Shown: in pieces, positions 1-6,763 of the stretch
Numbering within the stretch: position 1 is the stretch's first letter
Layout of the letters: each line of letters opens with the position of its first letter
NCBI GenBank assembly: GCA_002403995.1
Contig: DHIV01000073.1
Coordinates: forward strand, 850-11,749
Direction: 5' to 3'
DNA length: 10,900 nt
Origin: Gallionella sp. UBA4737
Lineage (GTDB): Bacteria; Pseudomonadota; Gammaproteobacteria; Burkholderiales; Gallionellaceae
Program-made: the position numbers and the translations under genes
Notes under the pieces: generated by a model
Databases searched by the model: none
The model's input: only the letters and a program-made list of their open reading frames with translations
What the model was told of the DNA's origin: nothing

Positions 1-224
1 GTGCCCTTGCCGAAGCACTCGCCGATGTTCGGACAGGATGCTTCCTCGCACACGGTATGCAGATTGTGCTCGCGCAGCATCCGCTTCACGTCGTGATAGC
101 CCTGGCCGCTGCCGGACTTCACGCGTATCCATTCCGGCTTGCGCAGGCGTTCCTGCAGCGGCACGATCTTGATTGGATTGCGCGATGTTTTGGCGTGGCT
201 GGTTTGTTTCTCGATGTTGCTCAT
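1..224 (-). CDS. lipA: Lipoyl synthase LipA, 5' part (continues beyond window)
   Basis: Radical SAM enzyme that inserts two sulfurs into protein-bound octanoyl groups to make lipoyl cofactors of 2-oxoacid dehydrogenases and the glycine cleavage system. Only the first 74 codons are present. The N terminus reads MSNIEKQTSHAK, followed by LRKPEWIRVK, a typical LipA opening. The last visible residues contain CEEASCPNIGECF, the CX4CX5C motif that binds the auxiliary sulfur-donating 4Fe-4S cluster. The radical SAM CX3CX2C motif would lie outside the window. The ATG at 224 has an AAAGG Shine-Dalgarno 5 nt upstream. lipB lies upstream on the same strand, separated by a truncated restriction gene whose open frame overlaps lipA in another frame. 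No convincing promoter was found between them; an AT-rich stretch around 265-280 is the best place for a -10 box. Confidence 0.95.
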   Translation of the reverse strand, partial: MSNIEKQTSHAKTSRNPIKIVPLQERLRKPEWIRVKSGSGQGYHDVKRMLREHNLHTVCEEASCPNIGECFGKG

Positions 225-324
225 AAATACCTTTGGGTTTTGTCAGGAGATTACTTCCAGCGCTACATTTTAATTTTACAGGTTTATGAGTGTGCGTAGG
301 ACAATGGAGAAGTGTAGTGCCATG

Positions 325-1113
325 ACTGCGGTGACACTCGTCGGAAATCACCAGATCGAAATAGCCCGGTGAGTAATCGCCATAGATATTCACCATGCTT
401 TGCAGCGTGGTGATGGTGATCAGTTTTTCATCCTGAAAGCGTCGCCCGGCACGCAACACGTAACAGGGATAATCCGGCAAATGTTCAGTGAAGGCATCCT
501 CGGTTTGTTTCGCAAGCGGGATGCGATCCACCAGGAACAGCACGCGGGTGATGGCGTTGGCTTCGAACAGTCGCTTGATAAATGCAGCTGCGGTGCGGGT
601 CTTGCCCGTGCCGGTTGCCATTTCGACCAACAACTTGCGGCGGCCCTGCAAAATTTCTTCGCACAGAATTTGAATGCAGGTCAGCTGGTAATCGCGGCCA
701 GCAATTCGCGTGTCTGTTTCCACGCTCAACAAGTCGCGCTTCACTTGTCGTGTGGCGAAGCGGCGTTCCAGATCATCCTGCTTGAAGAAGGTTTTTACCG
801 GATGAGGATAAGCGGCGCTTTGCCATTCCCAGAAACGCACTTCGTTACCGTTGGTGAGGAAGATGTAGGGGATGTTTAACTGCCTGGCGTAATTTTTCGC
901 TTGCTCGGCAGCATCGCCCGGATTCACCGAAAAACGCTTGGCCTCGACGACCGCCATTGCCCGGCCATGACGGTCGCACAGCACATAGTCGGCTCGCGTA
1001 CCGTCATCGCAACTCACCTCATAGCGCACCGCGTTCTGGTCTTGGGTATCCCAGCCCTGCGCAGCGAATTGAGCGTCAATAAGGACGCGAGAGAAAGCTT
1101 CATTTTTTAACAT
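325..1113 (-). pseudogene. 3'-truncated type I restriction R-subunit (HsdR-like) helicase/nuclease remnant
   Basis: Starting at ATG 1113 (AGGA 9 nt upstream) the frame reads as the N-terminal part of an HsdR-like DEAD/DEAH helicase. The nuclease domain shows a PD-(D/E)XK arrangement with D42 and the E57-A-K59 motif in AVVEAKR. Next comes LTCIQILCEEIL, a Walker A motif ATGTGKT from residue 166, and motif II DECH at residues 258-261 followed by RS. Homology stops there; the normal continuation (motif III through the second RecA lobe and C terminus, several hundred residues) is missing. The frame does not meet a stop codon: it continues through the lipA leader and, shifted by one base, across lipA to the window edge. 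No hsdM or hsdS is visible. It is probably a decayed restriction gene left by a deletion; any product would lack helicase function. Confidence 0.85.
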
Positions 1114-1263
1114 GGCGGCGAATCCTAACAGATTTCACCCCAGCAAATTGACTCCGGCCTGCTGAGTTGTTTGAACCCATCGCATCACGCATCATGATGT
1201 GGTTATTGGAAGGCATCGAGAAGTCGCGCAGCTTGAGCCAGGCAGCGAAACCGGCATGGCTTA

Positions 1264-1971
1264 TTATTTTGAATGCTGCTTCGACTCGAAGTGCCGCTGT
1301 AGTCCGCGGATCAGATTCTGTGCCAGCTCGGCTTGCAGTTCGTTGATCGGAACCGTGATGCCCAGCTCGCAGGCTTGGGTCACGCGCAGTCCGGCATAGC
1401 CGCACGGGTTGATGTTGGCGAACGGGGTCAGGTCCATGTCCACGTTGAATGCCAAGCCGTGATAGCAATAACCGTTCTTGATCTTCAGCCCCAGCGCGGC
1501 GATCTTGGCGCCGCCCACATACACGCCGGGCGCATCCTCGCGGCCCTGTGCAGCCACGCCGTATTCGCCGAGCAGGTCGATCACCGCCTGTTCCATCAAG
1601 CGCACCAGTTCGCGCACGTTGATCTTCCAGCGCCGCATATCGAGCAACAGGTAGGCGACGATCTGGCCGGGGCCGTGATACGTGATCTGCCCGCCGCGGT
1701 CGATCTTTACGACGGGAATGCTGGTGCTGTGCAGCAGGTGTTCCGGCTTGCCCGCCAGGCCTTGCGTGTAAACGGGCGGATGCTGCACCAGCCATATCTC
1801 GTCGCGTGTGTCGCTGGTGCGTTCGGCGGTGAAGCGCTTCATCGCATCCCAGGTGGGTTGATATTCGACCAGACCCAGTGAATGGATAACAGGAACTTGG
1901 ATTGAGGATCGAGGATTGAGGGTTGGCTTCCCTCGTTCCTCATTCCTCGCTCCTCGTTCCTCGTTTCTCAT
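1264..1971 (-). CDS. lipB: Octanoyl-[acyl carrier protein]:protein N-octanoyltransferase LipB
   Basis: Cytoplasmic enzyme that moves octanoyl from acyl carrier protein to lipoyl domains, giving the substrate of LipA. With the start at 1971 the product is 235 residues. The family core begins near residue 28 (VIHSLGLVEY). The RGGQITYHGPGQ motif is at 92-103, the catalytic lysine is K156 in GGAKIAALG, and the acyl-carrying cysteine is C190 in INPCGY. The K-to-C spacing of 34 equals that of E. coli K135/C169. ATG 1971 overlaps the ybeD stop codon as ATGA, implying coupled translation; an in-frame GTG at 2001 inside ybeD is less likely. Residues 2-25 are encoded by 7-nt tandem repeats and are not part of the family fold. 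No ATG, GTG or TTG lies in frame between the repeats and the core. The gene ends in tandem TAA stops. Confidence 0.95.
   Translation of the reverse strand: MRNEERGARNEERGKPTLNPRSSIQVPVIHSLGLVEYQPTWDAMKRFTAERTSDTRDEIWLVQHPPVYTQGLAGKPEHLLHSTSIPVVKIDRGGQITYHGPGQIVAYLLLDMRRWKINVRELVRLMEQAVIDLLGEYGVAAQGREDAPGVYVGGAKIAALGLKIKNGYCYHGLAFNVDMDLTPFANINPCGYAGLRVTQACELGITVPINELQAELAQNLIRGLQRHFESKQHSK
1899..1971. repeat. Inverted clusters of 7-nt tandem repeats inside the lipB start
   Basis: On the plus strand, 1899-1922 holds three heptads of type GGATTGA/GGATCGA. After an 8-nt spacer, 1931-1965 holds five heptads of consensus CCTCGTT (variants CCTCATT and CCTCGCT), followed by the degenerate TCTCAT that contains the lipB start. 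The two clusters are roughly complementary, so a GA/CT-rich imperfect hairpin is possible in the mRNA. The tract is read as codons 1-25 of lipB. Confidence 0.85.
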
Positions 1972-2252
1972 AGCACCATCACGATCAGAGGATGGTCGCA
2001 CAAGTCCTGGTAAACCGCGTCGAGTTGCTCGCGCGAGGTGGCGCGCACGGTGCAGGTCAGGCTGATATAACGCGCGTTTTTGCTGGCGCGCATTTCCATG
2101 CTGGAGGCGAGAAATCCCGGATCGTGCTTGTTGACCACCTCCAGCACGGCTTGCGCAAAACCCGCCTGCTGCTGTCCGAATATCTTGATCGGAAAGTCGC
2201 AGGGATACTCGATCAGGCTGTCGGTCAATTTGATTTCTGATAAGTCTTTCAT
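1968..2252 (-). CDS. ybeD: DUF493/UPF0250 family protein YbeD
   Basis: Small 94-residue protein of the YbeD (DUF493) family, which has an ACT-like alpha/beta fold and is commonly found directly before lipB. Visible family features are LIEYPCDFPIKIFG near the N terminus, the central HDPGF segment, SKNARYISLTCTVRATS in the middle strands, and YQDLCDHPLIVMVL at the C terminus. The molecular role is not established; the neighbourhood suggests a link to lipoate metabolism, and an ACT-like fold suggests a regulatory or ligand-binding role. The stop codon (1968-1970) overlaps the lipB ATG, so the two are probably translated together. The ribosome binding site is weak (GAGAAAA). A gap of about 120 nt containing a stem-loop separates it from dat. 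Confidence 0.9.
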   Translation of the reverse strand: MKDLSEIKLTDSLIEYPCDFPIKIFGQQQAGFAQAVLEVVNKHDPGFLASSMEMRASKNARYISLTCTVRATSREQLDAVYQDLCDHPLIVMVL

Positions 2253-2339
2253 GGCTATTTTCTCATTTGGTGCGCATCGCGTCGTGTTTGAAATTTGCTG
2301 CAGGTTGGAATAGCAGGTTCATGGTTCGACAGGCGCCAT

Positions 2340-2378
2340 GTTGGGTTACGGCACAAAAACGTGCCTAACCCAACCTAC
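2340..2378 (-). repeat. GTAG-headed stem-loop at the dat stop codon
   Basis: Plus-strand arms are 2340-2354 (GTTGGGTTACGGCAC) and 2361-2374 (GTGCCTAACCCAAC), complementary apart from one extra base in the left arm, with a 6-nt loop AAAAAC. Read on the minus strand, it starts with GTAG at 2378-2375, whose TAG is the dat stop codon. No T-run follows, so it is not a canonical intrinsic terminator. It looks like a dispersed stem-loop repeat of REP type and could act as an mRNA-stabilising or attenuating structure between dat and ybeD. Confidence 0.7.
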
Positions 2379-3235
2379 ACATGTTTCCGCATCACGTCGC
2401 GCTTGAAATCCTGATAGAGCGCGTACAACCTGGCGAACATCGCGCCGGGCTTGCCGGTGCCGACCGGCTTGCCGTCCAGTTGCGTGATCGCCAGCACTTC
2501 TTTGGTGGACGAAGTAAGCAGAAGTTCATCCGCCGCATGAACTTCTGCGACGGCTATCCTGCGCACTTCGTATGGAATATTGTTTGCAACAGCGATTTCC
2601 AGTATCACGTCGTAGGTGATGCCGGGCAGCATCAGGTTGTCTTTGGGCGGGGCGAGCAGCTTGCCGCTCTTCGCCACAAAGATATTGCTGGCCGCGCCTT
2701 CGGTCATGAACGAATTGTCACGTATCAGGATCGTTTCCGCGCAGCCCGCATCGACCGCCATCTGGCGCAGCAGCACATTGGGCAGCAGCGCGATGGCCTT
2801 GATGTCGCAGCGCAGCCAGCGGTTGTCCTGCGCGGTCACTGCGCAGACACCGCTTTGCAGTAGTTCTGTGGGCGGAGTGGGCAGCGGGTTGCTCATCATG
2901 AACACGGTCGGCTTGACCGGCGGGCTCGGAAAGGCATGATCGCGTTTCGCCACACCGCGTGTGACATGCAGGTACAGATATTGATCCTCGCCGGAATTGC
3001 GCGTGATGAGCTCATTGATGATGTTTGTCCACTCGCCCTCGCTGTGCGGATTCTGCAAACGTATCCCATCCAGGCTGTGTTGCAAACGCCGCAAATGCTC
3101 CGCCAGGCGAAACGCACGGCGCGAATACACCGGTATGACTTCGTACACGCCGTCGCCGAAGATGAAGCCGCGGTCCAGCACGGAGATCTTCGCATCTTCG
3201 ATGGGCATGAACTGCCCATTCAAATATATTGACAT
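2375..3235 (-). CDS. dat: Class IV PLP aminotransferase, probable D-amino-acid transaminase
   Basis: PLP-dependent fold-type IV aminotransferase of 286 residues, most like D-alanine aminotransferase, which interconverts D-alanine and 2-oxoglutarate with pyruvate and D-glutamate. The start MSIYLNGQFMP and the motif SVLDRGFIFGDGVYEVI are typical. The PLP lysine is K146 in DIKAIALLPN and the cofactor-binding glutamate is E179 in TEGAASNIF, close to K145/E177 of the Bacillus enzyme. ATG 3235 is chosen because AGGA, overlapping the dacC stop codon TAG, lies 8 nt upstream; a TTG at 3253 would add six residues without a good binding site. It follows dacC by 10 nt, so both likely share a transcript, which fits peptidoglycan D-amino-acid metabolism. 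A branched-chain or 4-amino-4-deoxychorismate specificity cannot be excluded from sequence alone. The stop codon lies inside the GTAG head of a stem-loop repeat. Confidence 0.85.
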   Translation of the reverse strand: MSIYLNGQFMPIEDAKISVLDRGFIFGDGVYEVIPVYSRRAFRLAEHLRRLQHSLDGIRLQNPHSEGEWTNIINELITRNSGEDQYLYLHVTRGVAKRDHAFPSPPVKPTVFMMSNPLPTPPTELLQSGVCAVTAQDNRWLRCDIKAIALLPNVLLRQMAVDAGCAETILIRDNSFMTEGAASNIFVAKSGKLLAPPKDNLMLPGITYDVILEIAVANNIPYEVRRIAVAEVHAADELLLTSSTKEVLAITQLDGKPVGTGKPGAMFARLYALYQDFKRDVMRKHV

Positions 3236-3245
3236 GACCGGTTTC

Positions 3246-4379
3246 CTATTCAAATATCAGCCGGATGTTATCCCAGCCGCGCGAGAACACATTGGCCAGC
3301 GGCACATTCTCCAATGCCACCACGGGAAATTCCGCATAAGGTTTGCCGGCCAGCGTCAGCTTGAGTACGCCCAACTGCTGCCCGCCCGTGACCGGGGCAA
3401 GGATGGGATGGCGCGTTTCCAGCTTCGCCTGGAGTTGGGCAAATGTTCCTTTCGGAATGGTCAGGAACAGATCGTGGCGGAAGCCGACATCAATGTGCCC
3501 CTCGGTGCCTTTCCAGATGCGCAGCTGCGTGACGGGCTGGTCCTTCTGGTACAAGCGCGCGGCATCAAAATTCTGGAAACCGAAATTCAGCAGTTTCTGG
3601 CTTTCGCTGGCGCGCAGCCGGTCGGTATCTGCGCCGAACATCACCGAGATCAGCCGGTGGTTATCGCGCTGTGCTGATCCGACCAGGCAATATCCGGCCG
3701 ATTCGGTGTGCCCGGTCTTCATCCCGTCCACATATGGGTCGAGCCACAGCAGGCGGTTGCGATTGGCCTGTGCGATGTTGTTAAAAGTGTAGTTACGCAG
3801 GGAGAACATCGGGTAATACTGCGGATAATCGGTCAGGATGGCGGCTGCCAGCACGGCCAGATCGGAAGCCGTGGTGTAGTGTTGCGCATCCGACAGGCCT
3901 ACCGGATTGGTGAAATGAGTGTTATTCATACCCATCCGTTTTGCCTCCTGGTTCATCATGTCGACAAAACCCGCTTCGCTGCCCGCGATATTGACCGCCA
4001 GCGTGATGGCCGCATCGTTGCCTGAATCCACGATCAATCCATGCAGCAGTTCGTCCACTGTGACAGATTGGCCGGCCTTGAGCAGCATGCGCGATTCCTT
4101 GCTCAAGTGAGGCACCGCAGCGACAGGGATGTTCAGCTTTTGCTTCAACGATAAAGTACCGTGCTTGAGCGCGTCGAAAGCCAGATAGGCGGTCATCAGC
4201 TTGGTCAGTGAAGCGGGCTCCATGCGCGCATCCCCGTTTTGATTAACCAGGATTTGTCTGCTGGTATAGTCATACAGCAGGTACGACTTGGCGGCCAGCT
4301 GCGGTGCGGCCGGCATAAGGTCTGGTTCCGCGTATGCGAGCACAGGTAGCAGGAGAAGGAGCAAAAGTATGGGCTTCAT
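3246..4379 (-). CDS. dacC: D-alanyl-D-alanine carboxypeptidase (PBP5/6 type)
   Basis: Low-molecular-mass penicillin-binding protein of 377 residues that trims the terminal D-alanine from peptidoglycan pentapeptides in the periplasm. A signal peptide is clear: MKP, a run of leucines, and a likely cleavage after AYA at residue 17. All three active-site motifs of serine peptidase family S11 are intact: S57-L-T-K60, S119-G-N121 and K221-T-G223. The C-terminal third matches the beta-rich PBP5_C domain, and the tail NVFSRGWDNIRLIFE is an amphipathic helix of the kind that attaches such enzymes to the inner membrane. No Shine-Dalgarno is evident before ATG 4379, but a TATAAT box lies 28 nt upstream, giving a short leader. 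It is the first gene of the dacC-dat-ybeD-lipB series. Confidence 0.95.
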   Translation of the reverse strand: MKPILLLLLLLPVLAYAEPDLMPAAPQLAAKSYLLYDYTSRQILVNQNGDARMEPASLTKLMTAYLAFDALKHGTLSLKQKLNIPVAAVPHLSKESRMLLKAGQSVTVDELLHGLIVDSGNDAAITLAVNIAGSEAGFVDMMNQEAKRMGMNNTHFTNPVGLSDAQHYTTASDLAVLAAAILTDYPQYYPMFSLRNYTFNNIAQANRNRLLWLDPYVDGMKTGHTESAGYCLVGSAQRDNHRLISVMFGADTDRLRASESQKLLNFGFQNFDAARLYQKDQPVTQLRIWKGTEGHIDVGFRHDLFLTIPKGTFAQLQAKLETRHPILAPVTGGQQLGVLKLTLAGKPYAEFPVVALENVPLANVFSRGWDNIRLIFE

Positions 4380-4406
4380 GATTCAGGGGGAAATTTTGAG
4401 GACGCA

Positions 4407-4412
4407 ATTATA
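4407..4412 (-). promoter_or_regulatory. Probable -10 box of the dacC promoter
   Basis: A perfect TATAAT on the minus strand at 4412-4407 lies 28 nt before the dacC start, so transcription would begin near 4400 with a leader of about 20 nt. No good -35 hexamer is found at 16-18 nt spacing, so an activator may help or the promoter may be weak. It is divergent from the PCuAC promoter. Confidence 0.5.
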
Positions 4413-4461
4413 GTCGTGTGGCCATGACAGGGATAGCAAACCCCGCGTTTGGCATGCCGCG

Positions 4462-4467
4462 TATAAT
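4462..4467 (+). promoter_or_regulatory. Probable -10 box of the PCuAC gene
   Basis: TATAAT at 4462-4467, 40 nt before the start codon of the copper chaperone gene, would place transcription start near 4474. The -35 region is unconvincing. The palindrome GGCATGCC at 4451-4458 sits just upstream of the box, where a regulator could bind; no known copper operator was recognised. Confidence 0.45.
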
Positions 4468-4506
4468 CCGCATTCCATCATTTCTTGGCTCACGGGAGAG
4501 ATCATC

Positions 4507-4989
4507 ATGTCTGGTTTGTTTCGGTTTGGCGGGCTGCTGGCAGCCCTGCTGTTGACTGCCAATGTTTTCGCCGGCGATATTCAGGTTGAAAATGCATGGG
4601 CCCGCGCCACCGCGCCCGGACAGGATGCGGCCGGAGTGGACCTGACCATCACCAGCAAACAGGCCGCGACATTGGTTGGGGTGTCCAGCCCGGTTTGCAA
4701 AACGGTGGAACTGCACAGCATGACGATGGCTCATGATAGCGGCATGATGAAAATGGGCGAAGTGCCCGCCATAGAACTGCCGGCCGGCAAGCGCGTGAAT
4801 CTCCGCGAGGGCGGCTATCACCTGATGTTGTCCGGGCTCAAGACCCCGCTCAAGGCGGGTGACAGCATACCGTTGACGCTGGACATCAAAGTGTCGAAGC
4901 GCATGGTTAAAATCAAGACCAAAGCTGAAGTGCGTCCCCTGACCACAACCAGCCCCGCGACCGGACAAGATAATTCCATCAGTTACTGA
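4507..4989 (+). CDS. Periplasmic copper chaperone, PCuAC family
   Basis: A 160-residue exported protein of the PCuAC (DUF461) family, which binds Cu(I) in the periplasm and helps metallate the CuA site of cytochrome c oxidase, often with Sco-type proteins. The signal peptide runs from MSGLFRF through LLAALLLTANVFA, with cleavage after A22. The metal site is visible as H70, methionines at M72/M74 and M81/M83, and H105-L-M107 in GGYHLMLSGL. The domain ends near residue 130; the last 25 residues (Thr/Ser rich, TTTSPATGQDNSISY) form a low-complexity tail. C64 is an extra cysteine not part of the usual motif. GGGAGAG before ATG 4507 is a good ribosome binding site. No sco gene or oxidase lies nearby. 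A terminator follows directly, so it is probably monocistronic. Confidence 0.92.
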   Translation: MSGLFRFGGLLAALLLTANVFAGDIQVENAWARATAPGQDAAGVDLTITSKQAATLVGVSSPVCKTVELHSMTMAHDSGMMKMGEVPAIELPAGKRVNLREGGYHLMLSGLKTPLKAGDSIPLTLDIKVSKRMVKIKTKAEVRPLTTTSPATGQDNSISY

Positions 4990-5014
4990 GTGAGTGTTGG
5001 CTTCGTTGAAACAC

Positions 5015-5043
5015 CAGGCGGCACGCGCCGCCTGATTTATTTT
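5015..5043 (+). terminator. Intrinsic terminator after the PCuAC gene
   Basis: A perfect 8-bp stem CAGGCGGC/GCCGCCTG (5015-5022 and 5027-5034) with loop ACGC is followed by ATTTATTTT. It sits 25 nt after the stop codon and separates the copper gene from argB. A TAAAAT about 30 nt upstream of argB is a possible -10 box, but no -35 could be assigned. Confidence 0.85.
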
Positions 5044-5101
5044 CGGCCCGGTAAATTTTCTTCTGGTGTAAAATCCGCGGCAAATATATCCAGGGATGAT
5101 C

Positions 5102-5986
5102 ATGCCGCTTACCGCCGCTTCCGCTGAACTCAAAGCCCGAGTGCTCTCCGAGGCTTTGCCTTACATCCAGCGTTTCTTCGACAAGACCATCGTCATCAAA
5201 TATGGCGGCAACGCGATGACCGATCCGGCATTGCAGGAGAGCTTTGCGCGCGACGTGGTATTGCTCAAGCTGGTCGGGATGAATCCGGTGGTGGTGCACG
5301 GCGGCGGGCCGCAGATCAATGAGATGCTCAAGCGCGTCGGCAAGCAGGGCGAGTTCGTTCAGGGCATGCGCGTAACCGACGAAGAGACCATGGATATGGT
5401 CGAGATGGTGCTGGGCAAGGTCAACAAGGACATCGTCAATCTGATCAACCGTTGCGGCGGCAAGGCGGTCGGGCTGACCGGACAGGACGGCTCATTCATC
5501 CGCGCGGAGAAATTGATGCTGGAGAGCACCACCGAGCCGGGCAAGATGCTGGACATCGGGCTGGTCGGAGACATCAACAAGATCGATCCGGCGATCATTA
5601 CCTTTCTCGATTCCGGCGATTTCATCCCGGTCATCGCGCCGATCGGCGTGGGGCCGGATGGCGAGACGCTGAACATCAACGCCGATGTGGTATCCGGCAA
5701 GCTGGCCGAGGTATTGCACGCCGAAAAACTGGTGCTGCTCACCAACACGCCCGGTGTACTGGACAAGGACGGCAAGCTGCTCACCGGTTTGACCCCCAAA
5801 GAAATCGATGGACTGGTGGCGGACGGCACGCTGTCCGGCGGCATGTTGCCCAAGATCGCCTCGGCACTGGATGCAGCGCGCGGCGGGGTGCGCTCGGTGC
5901 ATATCATAGACGGCCGGGTACAACATGCTTTGTTGCTGGAAATTCTCACCCACGAAGGCGTGGGTACGCTCATCAAGAGCAAGTGA
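5102..5986 (+). CDS. argB: Acetylglutamate kinase ArgB
   Basis: Phosphorylates N-acetyl-L-glutamate with ATP, the second and often arginine-controlled step of arginine biosynthesis, in the cytosol. The 294-residue product has the amino-acid-kinase fold: nucleotide motif KYGGNAM at 33-39, substrate loop VVHGGGPQI around 63-72, and the later LLTNTPGVLDKDGKLL and SGGMLPKIASALDA motifs. The N-terminal helix before residue 30 (ALPYIQRFFDK) is the extension found in hexameric arginine-inhibited enzymes, so feedback inhibition is likely. ATG 5102 is preferred because AGGGA lies 6 nt upstream; ATG 5096 would overlap that binding site. A REP-like pair, then a HAD phosphatase gene and slmA follow on the same strand, an order I recall as common in betaproteobacteria. 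Confidence 0.97.
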   Translation: MPLTAASAELKARVLSEALPYIQRFFDKTIVIKYGGNAMTDPALQESFARDVVLLKLVGMNPVVVHGGGPQINEMLKRVGKQGEFVQGMRVTDEETMDMVEMVLGKVNKDIVNLINRCGGKAVGLTGQDGSFIRAEKLMLESTTEPGKMLDIGLVGDINKIDPAIITFLDSGDFIPVIAPIGVGPDGETLNINADVVSGKLAEVLHAEKLVLLTNTPGVLDKDGKLLTGLTPKEIDGLVADGTLSGGMLPKIASALDAARGGVRSVHIIDGRVQHALLLEILTHEGVGTLIKSK

Positions 5987-6014
5987 TTCCATTTTTATTT
6001 TAAGAACGTATTTT

Positions 6015-6071
6015 TGTAGGTCGGGCTTTGCCCGCCGCCAAATACAGTTGTCGGGCAAAGCCCGACCTACA
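6015..6071. repeat. REP-like inverted pair between argB and the HAD gene
   Basis: Two 20-nt arms, 6015-6034 and 6052-6071, are perfect reverse complements with a 17-nt spacer. Each arm begins, reading inward from the outside, with GTAG, followed by a small hairpin CGGGC-TTT-GCCCG or its complement. A GTAG head plus a GC-rich hairpin, arranged in facing pairs, is the layout of REP/BIME elements mobilised by RAYT (Y1) transposases. The right arm ends 14 nt before the next start codon. Confidence 0.8.
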
Positions 6072-6085
6072 GCTTTTCTTTTGAA

Positions 6086-6739
6086 ATGGAATTAGGCGTG
6101 ACTGCACCGCTGTGGATTTTTGATCTGGACAACACGCTGCATAACGCGAGTCCGCACATCTTTCCGCACATCAACCGCAGCATGACGGCATATGTGCAGC
6201 AGCATCTGCAACTGGACGAGGCGGAGGCAAACGATTTGCGTATGCATTACTGGCAGCGTTATGGCGCGACCTTGAGCGGCCTGATGCGCCATCACGGCAC
6301 CGACCCGGAGCATTTCTTGTGGCATACGCACCAGTTTCCGGAACTGAACCGGATGGTGCTGCGCGAACCGCGCTTGCGTCACGTGCTGAAGAATTTGCCG
6401 GGCAGGAAAGTGGTGTTCTCGAATGCGCCGCAACACTACGCGCACGCGGTGCTGGAGCTGCTGCGAGTGAGCGACCTGTTCGATGATGTGATGGCGGTCG
6501 AGCACACGCGCTATCGCCCCAAGCCGGACAGCTACGGCTTCATGCGCTTGTTGCGGCAACATCGGATTCGAGCCGCGCAATGCGTGATGGTGGAGGACAG
6601 TCTGGAAAATCTGCACGCGGCGAAAAAGCTGGGGATGCGCACGGTGTGGGTGAATTCCGGCAACCGGAACTCACCGTGTGTGGATGTGAAGATTCGGGAT
6701 GTGATGCAGTTGCCGGATGTGCTGCATCGTTTGGGTTAA
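6086..6739 (+). CDS. HAD-superfamily hydrolase, probable pyrimidine 5'-nucleotidase
   Basis: Soluble 217-residue haloacid dehalogenase-type phosphatase, of the Phm8/SDT1-like group annotated as pyrimidine 5'-nucleotidase. All HAD motifs are present: D13-L-D15-N-T-L (nucleophile and acid/base), S112-N113 (motif II), K146 in RPKPDSYGF (motif III) and V-E170-D171-S (motif IV, Mg2+). Residues about 19-100 form the helical cap that sets specificity. The substrate is inferred from family similarity only. The start is uncertain: ATG 6086 has no Shine-Dalgarno because the REP-like pair ends 14 nt upstream, while GTG 6098 has GGA and AGG elements just before it and would give 213 residues. It lies between argB and slmA with REP-like pairs on both sides, so it may be cotranscribed with argB. 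Confidence 0.85.
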   Translation: MELGVTAPLWIFDLDNTLHNASPHIFPHINRSMTAYVQQHLQLDEAEANDLRMHYWQRYGATLSGLMRHHGTDPEHFLWHTHQFPELNRMVLREPRLRHVLKNLPGRKVVFSNAPQHYAHAVLELLRVSDLFDDVMAVEHTRYRPKPDSYGFMRLLRQHRIRAAQCVMVEDSLENLHAAKKLGMRTVWVNSGNRNSPCVDVKIRDVMQLPDVLHRLG

Positions 6740-6763
6740 TTGGCATCATTTGTGTAATTCGTT

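Noticed and set aside
400..879. A 159-codon plus-strand open frame and others in the same area.
   Set aside because: They are opposite-strand shadows of the HsdR-like remnant, whose minus-strand frame carries the Walker A and DECH motifs.
1100..1795. A 231-codon minus-strand frame overlapping lipB.
   Set aside because: It is an out-of-frame reading of lipB with Arg/Ala-rich, low-complexity sequence typical of GC-rich shadows.
4408..5133. A 241-codon minus-strand frame across the copper chaperone gene.
   Set aside because: The plus frame has a signal peptide, metal motif, ribosome binding site and terminator; the minus frame has none and crosses the terminator.
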